Position numbers and translations under genes: made by a program. This document shows, piece by piece, positions 12,446-25,569 of a stretch of 64,000 nt of DNA; positions within the stretch are counted from its first letter, which is position 1; every line of letters begins with the position of its first letter. Under the pieces are notes generated by a model. That model was not told where the DNA came from and did not search any database. It saw nothing but the letters and a program-made list of their open reading frames with translations. The stretch lies in contig NC_058164.1 in assembly GCF_020080835.1 (NCBI RefSeq), positions 19,586,688-19,650,687 on the forward strand. Reading direction: 5' to 3'. The stretch comes from Cotesia glomerata. Its lineage: Eukaryota; Arthropoda; Insecta; Hymenoptera; Braconidae.

Positions 12446-12860
12446 AAAAATATGTTAATTATTTTAAAGCCATAAAATTTTTAAATAATTTCGGTATTAT
12501 TTTAAACGGACACAAATGTTTTCCTGTTTCACACGTTCTGTGTAGAGAAAGAAAAAAGGTATTCAATAGAAAATATTCTATTAGATCTTATATTTTTTTA
12601 AACTACAAGTTGGGGTGGGTATCGTACGATATGACGTATTAATAATTTCCATGATCTCCAACGTCAGCAACAAGAATAATTTTCTGAACATCAACATCAA
12701 TAAAGTTAAAAACGTTACATCCAAATTTAACTCCGAAAACAGTTAACGTAGTAATAAAATGCAAGTATTTATTTTTATTTCAATGATTAATTATTTATAA
12801 TTTAAGATTCGTGATTAAATCAGCTAGTAATTTTCTAGGGACTTTTACAAAAGATTCTAG
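12002..12860. other. Intergenic region upstream of ATP-citrate lyase
   Basis: STK16 3' flank, then a tract of 41 A at 12403-12443. On the minus strand 12639-12770 is an open stretch of 43 codons with protein-like composition (contains KIILVADVGDHGNY) ending in TAA. It has no start codon or splice partner that I can support. Confidence 0.5.
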
Positions 12861-12867
12861 TTCTCAA

Positions 12868-13093
12868 TATAAAAAGCGTGTAAACTTGAGAGACAAGTTG
12901 CACTACTAACTTAGTACTAAGAATTAGTCATTTCCACGCGTGCGTTCGGTTCGGACGCACAGTAAATAAATTTTATTACGAGAACTAAATAACCTTCAAG
13001 CATCGAATTTTAATAAATTTGTCGTTTGTAAATTTAATCGGACCTAATTACTACCAAATTTTCGCCCATCGGTGGAAGTTTTATAAACGCGTG
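12868..13093 (+). promoter_or_regulatory. Candidate promoter and non-coding first exon of ATP-citrate lyase
   Basis: A TATAAAAAG box lies at 12868-12876. It is followed by locally more G/C-rich sequence (ACGCGTGCGTTCGGTTCGGA and neighbours), ending in a possible donor GCGTG|GTAAAT at 13093/13094. A good acceptor TTTTTCAG lies at 15401-15408, 17 bases before the lyase ATG. A 5'UTR intron 13094-15408 is therefore plausible. Inference only; no transcript evidence. Confidence 0.4.
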
Positions 13094-15408
13094 GTAAATA
13101 ATTTTTTTTATTTTTTATTATATTATTATTATTATTATTATTTTACATTTACACATATCGAGGCCTTAAAGTGCCGACAGACATAATCTATTATTGAGGT
13201 TAGCAATTATACATACATTTTTTTTTTGATCAACAAAAGTGAGCTATAAATTGGCTTTCTTACAATCATAATTGAATAAATTTATTAATTATTTTTTGTC
13301 ACTCTAGTTTGTGATTACAAATTGCAAAAAATTTATTCCTTAGTAAGATAATTTGTTCTATTGATTTTAAAAGATTTCAAGATAAGATACAAATATATTT
13401 TTGTATAGTTTAATCATTATATTTTATTTTAATTTAACAATTTTTTCATTACTATATTATACAAATTAAATTTACTTTAATTGTGACAATTTTTAATTTT
13501 AAGCTATTGTAAAATTACAATATATTGAATTATTTATTAAAACTATTTATAATCCTCAAAATGAATAAACGTTACTATTTATATGTTAACTATTTTTTAT
13601 ATTTGTTACAGAAAAAAATAAAAGTACAAAACCAAAAAAAATATTCTATCATTTTAGCAAGCGATGGTAAATTTAAATTATAAATTTTAATGAGAGTCAT
13701 TTATTGACGCGATTATTTTTCAAATTATGCCCTTATAAAAATTAACTGGACTTCTGAAACGTCATTTTTTATTTTTTTCTATGCATAGTTTTTTTAATTA
13801 AGAAACCAGCAGTAAATAGGTAGTAATATGTGTAATGACAATTTAAACTAAGCTTAATTAATAAGTGACATTAAATCATATCGGCATGATCTTGACCTCT
13901 TCATTTTTATTGCTGATTACATTATTGTCAATAAAAAAAAAAATACGGAAGTACTTTTCAAGCACTCTTAAATCTTGGATGATGTAACAATAACTTTTAT
14001 AAGAGATAATTTACAAAATATCTTAATTTTAATATAAACTTTATTTTATAAAATTGATAATTGCCAAAAAATAACTAACTTATGAATATTTATTGCAACG
14101 ATAACGAATTTTCTATTTTTAAAATTCCGAATTATTGATTAGTCCAAACCTTATCACCACGTGGTCGCTTCATCTATCGCGTCATAAAGGAGTGAATAAA
14201 AAATAGTTTAATAAAATTTATGAATCGCGTGATGTATTACGACATGATTTTTAATTTTATATCTTTTTAATCCAAGTTTTTTTTTTTTAACTCATTATTT
14301 ATCATAAGATTTTGTGAGTAAATGCTTTGATAGCTTAATTTCTCACTTATAAATCATAAATTTTTTAAGCATACAACTGTAAAAAAAAAAAAATTTTATA
14401 CTTATTATCGAAATTTAACAAAATTTTATGATTTTTAATGAGAGAAAGTTTTTATATTTACAGTTAGGCGTGTAAAAGTTCAAATGTGACAAGTGAAAGT
14501 GACACATATCACAATATGTTTTATTATCGAGTTAGGACGTTCAGAGCTGTTTTATTTTAAAGAAAAATTAATTAGAGTTTACAATCATTTTTTGGAAAGT
14601 CTAAGGTTTCTAGGAGCTCAAAACGTCAATATTTGATAAAAACTCAACTTTCAAAACTAAACTAAGAATATTAAATATTAAATAAGTATTCTTATCAATC
14701 CTAAATTTTCATGTATAATTTAGATGAAAAGAATTTTAATTAAAAATTTTCGTATAAATATAATTATTTGGCAATATTTACGGGTTAAATTTAAATAAAT
14801 TTTATTAAATCAATATCTCACTGACTTCATAAATATAAAAATTGAAAATTCATTAAAAAAATTTCGATAACTTTTTTTAGACACGTAATTTAATCGATAA
14901 TTTTTTAATAAATTCGAGCTAGAAACAATGATTTAATTTTTTAATACAATTCTACATTGATGTTGAAGAAACGCTTATTAATTTTCTGTAATAAATAGTT
15001 TAAAAGATGCTGGGTTTAAATGATCGTATGTTTAGTTCTAAAAAATAAAATAAATATTTTCATAAGTTGAATTGTAAACTAATCTTAAACCAGCAATTGT
15101 ATTTTTTCTATTATTATTATTACTGTTATTACTATTTGTATTTTTCAATGTTGATTACATTCTCATAATTTGCAAAGGATTACCTTGACTCTACTGACTT
15201 AACTTACAAGCGATTCAGGTGATGTTTACATTACACAGTATGAATTAATAACCGAGTGTATATATTTGAAAATATATCTTATAAATTTTAATTAATTATA
15301 AATATTATCATTGTTACACAATAATTGCGTGGATTGTTATTAAATTGTTCTTATTAATTCATTTAAAAATAAATAATATAAAATAATAATGAATAAAATA
15401 TTTTTCAG
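13094..15408 (+). other. Presumed 5'UTR intron of ATP-citrate lyase
   Basis: No coding sequence seen. A short ATT trinucleotide run lies at about 13118-13142. A palindromic E-box CCACGTGG lies at 14157-14164, the type of site bound by bHLH factors such as Mondo/Mlx or SREBP that control lipogenic genes in animals; a single 8-mer is weak evidence. Confidence 0.35.
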
Positions 15409-15425
15409 AGTGAAAAACAACAAAG

Positions 15426-18400
15426 ATGTCGGCAAAGGCGATTAGAGAAGCGACTGGAAAAGATTTAATAAATCGTAAGCTTCGCAGCGGAACAACAGCA
15501 GCTAAATGTCGTTTTGTTGCTATAGACGAAACAACTAATTGGTCAACAATTGCGGATGAACATCCTTGGTTAAAGACCGAAAAACTAGTCGTTAAACCAG
15601 ATCAACTGATAAAAAGACGAGGAAAACTTGGATTGATTAAAGTTAACGCTGATTTGCCAACGGTTAGACAATGGGTAGAAGAGAGGATCAATAAAGAACA
15701 AAAGGTTGAAAAAGCAACTGGAAAACTCAAGACGTTTATTATTGAACCTTTTGTGCCGCATAAACCTGAAGAAGAAGCTTACGTCTGTATCTATTCTCAC
15801 CGTTCAGCAGACACTATTTTGTTTCATCATGAGGGTGGAGTTGATGTTGGCGATGTTGATGCAAAAGCACTCAAACTTGATGTTCCAGTTGGCCAAGAAC
15901 TTCCAGATCAAGATACTTTGATCAACAAACTTCTTGTAAATGTTCCAGAGGCTAAGAAAAAAATGATTGCCGAATTTATAGACGCCCTTTACAATATTTA
16001 CGTTAATTTATACTTTACATACATGGAAATAAATCCATTGGTGGTGACTGATGATACTATTTACATTCTTGATCTTGCGGCTAAACTCGATACCACCGCT
16101 GACTTTATTTGCCGACCTGATTGGGGTGAAATTAATTACCCACCGCCATTCGGACGTGATGCATACCCAGAAGAAGCTTACATCGCTGATTTGGACGCTA
16201 AATCTGGCGCAAGTTTAAAATTAACTATTTTAAATCCACAGGGTCGTATCTGGACAATGGTAGCTGGTGGTGGTGCTTCGGTTATCTACTCAGACACAAT
16301 TTGTGATTTAGGTGGTGCCTCTGAGTTGGCTAATTACGGAGAATATTCAGGTGCACCTAGCGAACAACAGACATACGAGTACGCTAAAACTCTTTTGAGT
16401 TTAATGACGAAAGAAAAACATCCTGATGGAAAAGTACTGATTATCGGTGGAGGTATTGCTAACTTTACAAATGTTGCTGCTACATTCAAGGGAATCGTTA
16501 AAGCACTCCAGCAATTCCAGCCATTACTTGTTGAGCATGAAATAAAAATATTCGTAAGACGTGCTGGTCCAAATTATCAAGAAGGGCTGAGAATAATCCG
16601 TGAAGTAGGACGTCGTTTGGGAATTCCAGTATATGTATTTGGTCCTGAAACACACATGACAGCTATATGTGGAATGGCAATGGGAACAAAACCAATCCCG
16701 GATCCAGAAGCTCAAGAATTTTCTACTGCTAACTTTCTTTTACCATCAGGACAAGACGTTGGCCCTACATCACCACTAAACACTAAATCCACGGCAGCTT
16801 CACCGCCAGAAAAGCAACCTAAAGTAAAAACAGTCGATTCCGTAGACTCTGCTGGATCGCAACAACTTTTCAGCAAAACAACACGCGCTATTATTTGGGG
16901 AATGCAAACAAGAGCAGTCCAAAGTATGCTGGACTTTGATTTTGTTTGCAGAAGATCTGTTCCTTCAGTAGCAGCGGTTGTTTATCCATTTGTCGGTGAT
17001 CATAAACAGAAGTTTTATTGGGGTCACAAAGAAATTTTAATTCCTGTTTACAAACAAATGAAAGATGCCATGACGAAACATCCGGACGCTGATGTAATGG
17101 TCACATTTGCATCATTACGTTCTGCGTATGAAAGTACTGTAGAAACTCTTCAATTTCCACAAATACGTACGATTGCCATTATTGCGGAGGGTATTCCAGA
17201 AAATATGACGCGTAAACTTATTTTAATGGCTCATGAAAAGAATGTTACGATAATTGGACCCGCAACGGTTGGCGGTGTTAAACCAGGATGCTTTAAAATA
17301 GGTAACACCGGTGGTATGATGGATAATATTCTTCACAGTAAATTATATCGTCCTGGCAGTGTGGCCTATGTATCAAGATCTGGTGGTATGTCCAATGAAC
17401 TAAATAATATAATATCAAAAGCGTCAAACGGCGTGTTTGAAGGTGTAGCGATTGGTGGCGACCGTTATCCCGGTACAACATTTATGGATCACATAATGCG
17501 TTATCAAAATAACCCAGAATCAAAATTGATCGTACTCCTGGGTGAAGTCGGTGGAGTTGAAGAGTATGAGGTCTGTGAAGCATTAAAAAGTGGAAAAATA
17601 ACCAAACCATTAGTATCATGGTGTATTGGTACGTGTGCATCAATGTTCAAATCAGAAGTTCAGTTTGGTCATGCTGGATCTATTGCTCACAGCAATCTTG
17701 AGACAGCATCTGCTAAAAATGCAGCCTTGAAAGCTGCTGGAGCTTTCGTCCCAGACAGTTTTGATACTCTCGGAGATTTGATTGGCTCTGTGTACCATAA
17801 CTTGGTCGAAAATGGTACGATTGTTCCAGAACCAGAAGTACCACCACCTACAGTGCCTATGGACTACTCATGGGCTCGTGAATTAGGATTAATTAGAAAG
17901 CCAGCCTCGTTTATGACATCTATTTGCGATGAACGTGGACATGAACTGTTGTACGCTGGTGTACCAGTTACTGAAGTATTGAAACAAAATGTTGGAATTG
18001 GTGGGGTTGTTTCTTTACTTTGGTTCCAAAAATGTTTACCACCTATTTACTGTAAATTTTTGGAAATGTCGTTGATGTTGACGGCTGATCATGGGCCAGC
18101 AGTATCTGGTGCGCACAACACAATCGTTTGTGCACGTGCTGGTAAAGATCTTGTCAGTTCACTAGTATCTGGATTACTGACTATTGGAGACAGATTCGGT
18201 GGTGCTCTTGACGGTGCCGCACGAATGTTCTCCGAAGCATATGACGCGGGTCTTCATCCACAAGAATTTGTCAACAATACACGGAAAAAAGGCCAACTTA
18301 TTATGGGTATTGGACATCGTGTTAAGAGTATCAATAATCCTGATATGAGAGTCAAACTCATTAAAGAATATGTAATGGAAAGTTTTCCTGCAAAACCATT

Positions 18401-18777
18401 GGTCGAATATGCTCTTGAAGTTGAGAAAATTACTACTAGCAAAAAACCTAATCTTATTTTAAATGTTGATGGTATGATTGCATGCGCATTTGTTGATATG
18501 CTCAGGAATTCTGGATCATTTACGAGAGAAGAAGCACAAGAGTATATTGAGATAGGAGCAATAAATAGTTTATTTGTTCTTGGACGAAGTATTGGGTTTA
18601 TTGGTGAGCTATTTATTTATTGATAAAACTATGAAATAGTTTTTTATTTTATCTTATTTATTTACATTCCATTTTATTTTTTTAGGTCATTACATGGATC
18701 AAAGAAGACTAAAACAAGGATTATACAGACATCCTTGGGACGATATCTCATACGTCTTGCCAGAGCAGTACAATTAA
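15426..18777 (+). CDS. ATPCL: ATP-citrate synthase (ATP-citrate lyase)
   Basis: Two coding exons, 15426-18603 and 18686-18777, with GT-AG intron, encode 1089 residues (human ACLY is 1101). The first exon is one unbroken 1059-codon block. The enzyme is cytosolic and converts citrate + CoA + ATP to acetyl-CoA + oxaloacetate + ADP + Pi, feeding fatty-acid and sterol-precursor synthesis and histone acetylation. N-terminal part: succinyl-CoA-synthetase-like ATP-grasp and citrate-binding modules ([31 protein letters not shown]). A Ser/Pro/Lys-rich linker lies around residues 440-485, the position of regulatory phosphorylation in mammals. The CoA-ligase part carries the phosphohistidine in VQFGHAGS (His749). 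The C-terminal citrate-synthase-like domain has [26 protein letters not shown] and MGIGHRVKS and ends [15 protein letters not shown]. One small deviation is Ser instead of the usual Ala after GHAG. The start is decided by the conserved MSAKAIRE N-terminus. Confidence 0.97.
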
Positions 18778-20904
18778 ATATTGACGATTATAAAGAAAAA
18801 AACTAGGAAAAAAAATATTAATTTTTTTTTCGCCAAAAAAATTTTCATTTCATCCGTCTTAAGAACAGTTAAAAAATGGTGTACAATTTTACATTTCTTA
18901 ATCAATTTTTATGTTGAATTCGTATTTTTTTTTTATTAATGAATTATTATATATATATATAGATTAAATTTTTTGTTTAATAGCACTTGTTACGCAGATA
19001 GAAAAGCACGGAAAAATATAAAGAAAAATTTTATTTCAAATAGTTAAAAAAAAAAACTTAAGAGCAGTCGTGACGCAAATTTAGCCAGCACATTTTAGAT
19101 AAATTAAATCGATCTTATCTAAACATAAGTAATAAAAAAATTTAATAGCGAAATTTCTGATCGTCATGCACGCTCTTGTTCGTCCGACTTTGCTCAATTT
19201 AATAATAACTAACATTTCTAATAGAAATGAACAAAATAACGAATTTAAGTAAAGTACTAAAATAATTTATAACATTTTTTTTTATTTCTTTTTCGTTGCT
19301 TAACATTCCTTTTATTGCATTTTAATATTTAAATATTTTATAATGTATGAAGAAAATGATATTGTGTTTATTTTTGTTTACGAATTAAAACAACTCTAAT
19401 ATTTAGTGATGATCTGATGATCAGAAGCACAAACTGGCACTAAATAATAATAAATTAAACAACAATCGCACTTTAATTGTTTATCAATAACGAAAGTAAA
19501 GATTATAAAAAGTGGATTAAATGAAGAAATTAAGATAAATATGTAAACAACAAATGAAAAAAATTATTTGCACAATAGAATATTACTTTCAAAGTAATCA
19601 ATTGTAAAAAAAAGAAGTGATTAAATAATACATCAAAATAAATTATATCAAATGTATCATTGATGTTTAATTTTTTTCCCTTTTGCTAGTAAGTAATTTT
19701 TTTAATAGTTGAAATTCTTACATACGTGACTGAGCTTTTTTGAGCATTTTTTTATTTTGCTCACATGTATCTTTTATTCTAATTTATTTAAAATAAAAAA
19801 TTACATGGTTGGTTCTTTCAATGCAATATTGGACATTAGGTCATAGGAATGTTTTAAAAATTTTAGTTTCTCTACTTTTAATGCTTCTTATTAAAACCAT
19901 CAAAAATAATTTAAAAAATGAAACGTTCATTTGCTGTCTAAGAATTTCAATAACATAAACTTTTATTAATTCCTTAAGCGTGGAGACTATGCTCTACTAG
20001 GGGCTTAAAAAGTTAAATCTTCGATTTTATTATGTTAAATCGTATCTATATTTATTCAGTGAAGTTAATAAAAAATATCCTGTAGGCAAGTTTTAGATTG
20101 AATTTCATTAAAATATTTATGCTTGTTATGACGGAGCGTTTTTTGTTACACTCCAAAAAAATGATTTTATCAACTGACGTTGGTAAGATAAAAACTTATG
20201 ATTTATTTATTACCGACACTTAAAAATGACATTTCTCTTTACTCCATTCTCCCCGTTCTCTTGTATTATTCTCACAGTTGCATATGTATTATTGCAAAAT
20301 GGAGAATATAAAATATATATAAATATAATGTGATAATACTGCTACAGTGGTTACTCATTCCCAGATGAAAGTGCTTAATCACAATACAGTCAATCTGACA
20401 CATTACCAAAAAATATACAAATAAAAATACGTAAAACAAAATAAAAGTTATCTATTGAAATATATCAGTGTTAATTATACCAAATTAAAGAATGATTAAT
20501 TAGAGATACAATAAGGAGTAAGTATTCAATGAATAAAAAAAAATTAATATTCATTTGCTTGTAATAACATTGAATATATTATACGTCATATTTTATCAAT
20601 ATCTTTAACAAGTTTTTTTTTCCTTTAGAGTCTTTGTTTATGCATGATAGATAATTTAGAACAATAAAAAAATATTTAAATACGAAATATGGTTTTTTGT
20701 ACAAATAAACATTTATTTTTTATATATAATTAATTTTAGCTTTTTTTCAATGAAAAAAAAATTTTTTTTAGCATGGCAAAGTATTTTTATTAATTGATCT
20801 TATTTTAAAAAAATATTTTTTTCATTGTTGAAATATATATTTTTTCAGGATAAAATCCAATATAATTTTATGATTTATGACATAAGAAGAAAACAAAAAA
20901 AATA
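18778..20904. other. ATP-citrate lyase 3' region and intergenic sequence
   Basis: About 2.1 kb, very AT-rich, with a short TA run near 18947-18961 and several AATAAA-like hexamers. No open frame or repeat of note. Confidence 0.55.
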
Positions 20905-22815
20905 ATGGCGTGGACAAATTACCAAAAATTTCTAGCTCTCCTTATGGTCGTGACTGGATCATTTAATACTTTGTCTGTCAAGTAAGTTTATTTATTATTG
21001 AATGATGACAATATTGTTTTTTAATGGATAAATTATAAATAATTATATTACAGATATTCAGACAGATTAATTGTACCAGGTGCAGATGGACAACCAAGAC
21101 ATTTCAACCATCCATTTATCCAGTCAAGTTTTATGTTTTTAGGAGAAATGTCTTGTTTATTGATTTTTAAAATCATATATGTTTATTATAATCGTCTTAA
21201 CGTAAGTTTTATAAATTTATATTTTTCATGATGCTGAAAAAAGTTGACGTTCGTAAATTTTTCATAAAAAAAAAAATAATAAGGAAAAATATTTGTCTAT
21301 AAATTTAAGAATACTTCTCTAAGCTATGTAAAAGTTATTTTGTTCATACTTCAAATTTATTTAGAAATAAAAAACTTAAACGTCTGCTATTTCATCATGA
21401 TGGATTCTATTACATTATAAATAATTAAACAAAAATATGATACTGAAATTGAGTCATCTAATAATTAAAAAAAATTTTTTAACAAATTAATTTATCACAA
21501 AAAAATATTATTAAAAAAATTTCATATTTCAGAGCTTATAAAAATTATAAATGAAATTTTTTTAAATAATTTTCTAGACCTTTTTTATTTTTCAAGAAAA
21601 ATAAAAGTGTCTGCTGATTTCAGTGTCATACAAAAATACTTAAACAATAAAAATTACCATATAGGATGGATCGGTGGACAGTAATCGTTTAACAAAAGGC
21701 TCAAGAAATTTTAACCCGTTAATATTTGTAATTCCTGCATTATGCGATATGATTGCAACATCGATAATGTACGTGGGATTAAATTTAACTTACGCAAGCA
21801 GTTTTCAAATGCTTCGCGGATCTGTTATCGTTTTTACGGGTATTTTATCAATGGGATTCTTGGATCGTAAACTTGGCACACGAGAATGGTCAGGAATTGG
21901 GATGGTGATATTTGGTTTAGCTCTTGTTGGAGTAAGTGATTTATTAATATCAGAACAAACGATGGATAAAAATTCTATCATAACTGGTGATTTACTCATT
22001 ATTTCTGCTCAAGTAAGAAACTTTCATAATAATTAAATTACTGAAAAAGTAAAGTACGTTTATATACTTTTAAATTATTGTTTAATAGGTGATAACAGCT
22101 GTGCAAATGGTAGTTGAAGAAAAGTTTTTATCCGGATTAGACATTCCACCACTTCAAGCTGTTGGGTGGGAGGGAATTTTTGGTTTCCTTGGAATTGTTT
22201 TAGCTATAATTCCATTTAATTATATAAAAGCTGATCCTCCATTCGCTGACAATTCACAAGGAACACTTGAAGCACCTATCGATGCATTTATTCAAATTGG
22301 AAACAGTGGCAGACTGTTCATGTCCATCATAGGTAAAAATTACTTAATAATTATCAATAAAAATATTTATTACAAACTATTTATTTACAATTGCTTTGTA
22401 TTTAAAGGTATTATGTTGAGTATTGCATTCTTTAATTTTGCTGGAATCAGTGTAACTAAGGAAATGAGCGCTACTACACGAATGATCCTTGATAGTATAA
22501 GAACTATCACCATTTGGATATTTTCAATTATATTTCAATGGCAAGAACTTCATTACGTCTCCACTACTATTCAAGTAAATAAAATTAATTTTTATTTTCA
22601 ACTTAGACTAGATATATTATTTAAAAAATTCAATTTTTTAGTTATTTGGATTCACCATTTTATTAATTGGAACTTCATTTTATAACAACGTGTTGATTCC
22701 ACAATTATTACGAAAATGTCAATCGAGACTTGGAAGACACCGACCACCACGTACTGATGAAGTTCGAGTGATAAATCCGACGAATGGTGACCAAGATATC
22801 GAAGATAATCGATAA
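20905..22815 (+). CDS. SLC35F6: SLC35F6-like solute carrier (ANT2-binding protein family)
   Basis: Six coding exons: 20905-20981, 21054-21201, 21665-22012, 22089-22332, 22408-22574, 22642-22815. They give 385 residues (human SLC35F6 is 371). It begins MAWTNYQKFLALLMVVTGS, as in the family. Hallmarks include FNHPFIQSSFMFLGE, PALCDMIATSIMYVGLNLTY, SSFQMLRGSVIVFTGI, ITGDLLIISAQVITAVQMV, EEKFLSGLDIPPLQAVGWEG, and FFNFAGISVTKEMSATTRM with LDSIRT. This is a ten-helix drug/metabolite-transporter (EamA-like) fold. Human SLC35F6 is reported at lysosomes/mitochondria; its substrate is unsettled. The C-terminal tail after about residue 345 is hydrophilic and Arg-rich. Intron 2 contains a MITE copy (about 21438-21630). 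Confidence 0.93.
21438..21630. mobile_element. MITE, TGATACTGAAATT family, in SLC35F6 intron 2
   Basis: It starts ATGATACTGAAATTGAGTCA and ends GTGTCTGCTGATTTCAGTGT followed by CAT, i.e. inverted versions of one another. The same ends recur at 30105-30310, 36451-36648 (degenerate), 42123-42523, 50364-50573 and 61644-62035. The interior is only A/T-rich sequence. Non-coding. Confidence 0.65.
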
Positions 22816-23715
22816 AATAAATCAACTATTAAATAAATGCATATTTCTATAAGAAAAAAAAATGTATTTTATATAAATGAAAATTTTTTATATTTCATTG
22901 ATATTAATTTCATAATTGTTATATGAATTCAAGACTGTAAATGAAAATCTCTTTTCTTATCAAATAATTCGTGATTCCAATGTTTAGATTTTATTCTTGG
23001 TAGTCAAGTACTTTTTTGCCACTTATTTTTCGACTTATGTTGTATTTAAACGTTTGGAAGTTTAAATTTGAATAAAGTTATTTCATATGTGTATGTTGAT
23101 TAACAAAAACATACTTTCATAAATATATTTTTCTAATGTACCATTATAAACAATAAAACTATAATATAAAAATGTAACTAACTATTTACCTCAGAGTAAA
23201 AATAGGTAAATATTGATTAGTATCAAACTAATTGTTTATTTTTAATAGCATATGTATTACAAAGATAATCATATTTTCTTATTTATAATAATAACAAATC
23301 ATTATAGTAATTATTTATTTTAAATGAAATGGATACTATATATTTTCTCTTCCATATATTGAGCAGAAAAATCATTTATCCCTAAAATTACTTATCTACG
23401 TAAGTATTTTTATATAAGTATTATACTTAAAAATATCATAAATAATTTAATGAACCTTAGCAATATTTACTTAAACCAACTTTGTCTTTTTTTTCATTAA
23501 TAATCATTAAAATGATGATGCTCAAGTAAACAAAAAAAAAAAAAAAAAATAATGAAATTAAAAAACTTTAAATAAACTGAAAAACTAAAAAGTTAAGTAT
23601 TTCACCGGATTTTAAAAATTTAATTAAAAGTAGCCCAAGTATTAAAAAAGCAAATAAATTTTCATTCCTTAAAAAATAAAAAAAAAAAAAAAATAACTTT
23701 TTCCTTCGTATTTTC
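22816..23715. other. Intergenic region between convergent SLC35F6 and PIWI genes
   Basis: 900 bases of AT-rich sequence with an A tract near 23529-23549. It must contain both 3'UTRs and polyadenylation sites. No gene visible. Confidence 0.55.
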
Positions 23716-25523
23716 TTAAAGGAAGTATAAAAGAGATTCCAAGTGAGCGCTTGGTGATCGGTGAATACTTTGTGAAACTAAAAATGCCAATTTGTGAGCG
23801 TATTGGCAAGGCGCGGGAACTCTAACAGTTCCGCTCCAGTTGAAGTACATGTGCGTCAACTGGAAAGTCAAGCGTTGAAGGGCTGAGACATCGAGGCCAG
23901 CGTTGTCTTGAATCACGTTGTAGGCTGTCGGTGAGACAGATCCTTGTCTGACACACTGAGATACAATGAAGAAATCGTACCTCCATGGATTGGTGATGAC
24001 GTCGTCGACTACAGTACCAGGTGGCGGATTATCACGACGGTTGTAGAACAAACGGGTGTTAATACGCTTAGTGACGATGACGAACGTCATCTTCACTGCT
24101 TCAGGACGACCGTACAGCTTAGCAAGAGCTTCGTTCAAATGATTGACTTCGTGGTTCAGCACGTGGGGAATTTGACCGTCACCGACACCATCACGGTAGA
24201 TGATAATACGTGCAGGTAAACTACCGCCGTTCATTTCAGAATACTTGCGGATTGCTTTGACCATGTTCAAACTAAACTCATTTGACAGTTCTTCATTACT
24301 GCGATGAGCGGTGACTGCAGAAAAGTAGCGGGTCATTCCACGATCAAGAGTTGCAACCATAGCACCTGGAAAAATAATTTAATTGGTTAATTAATAAATT
24401 TATATATTATTTATATATTGATGTATTATACGTTTTCGTCCTAGGTGGACGTATGGGGGTTTTTACGCGCAGACGATACTCAATCTGTAAATAATACGCG
24501 TACGCGCCAGTATCTACTAGGCTGTATAGAACTTTATACAGCCCAGGATAATGCCACGCCTGCGTCACCAATCTTTATACAGCCGACTAGCTTACGTTTT
24601 AACTGTAATTTTAAAAAGCGCGCCGGGCGCATGTTATGTTGAAAAGACAACATAATCTCAATATTTGTATTCTTTAATATTAAAAAATTGCGATTTATTA
24701 AAAAATATGTTAAAATATTACTAACGTCAAGACTTTCATGTATTTTTATTTAGAGGGTTATGGCGTCGTACGCTATTTATTGACAAATTAAGTTTCCCCT
24801 GCACGTAAAAACCCGCATACGTCCGCCATAGGACAAAAAATTTTTTAAGCACCATGGACAAACCACGCGCAAATACGGTCTCGGCGATAATTATTTGCAG
24901 CAAGGATATAAAGCCTCGGCCCTATCGGGCTTCGGGTTTATAGTATCTCTGCTGAAAATACTTATCACCTCGACCATATTTGCGCGTGGCTCGCCCAAGG
25001 TACATAAATAACTAATACAGATTAAATGACATAAAGAATTGATAAAAATACTTTTAAATATTAAATTACTTTAAATTATTTTTAAATTTATCTGATATTT
25101 TTCAATTTTGGTATAAAATGTCAGAACTAGATTTTTGAGATAAGATAAGATTTTCTATTAACAATAACTAACTTCTGGAAGTTGCTTATGATTTTTCATA
25201 TAAAATATAAAATATCTTCGTAATACGTTCGAAAACCTACTTTTTTTTATTGTTTTAATCGAAAGCTTATTATTTTTTCAATCAAATTTAATAAAAAATA
25301 AAATTTTTTAAAAATCAGTAATTGCATTAAATTCTTAACCATATACACGGCTGGTGGAATCTCCATTTACTTACATGTAAAAATTACAATTTAAAATCTA
25401 ATTATTTCATTAAATATCTCGGAAACCTACTGTTTTAAAATTTTTGATTAATTATCAAGCTACGTAGATTGAATTTACAAATTTTCAGAAAGTTTTAAAA
25501 ATTTGATTACTTCGCATGGATCT

Positions 25524-25569
<46 letters not shown>

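Noticed and set aside
23944..24219. 91-codon plus-strand frame
   Set aside because: It lies antisense within the conserved last PIWI exon and is a shadow of it.
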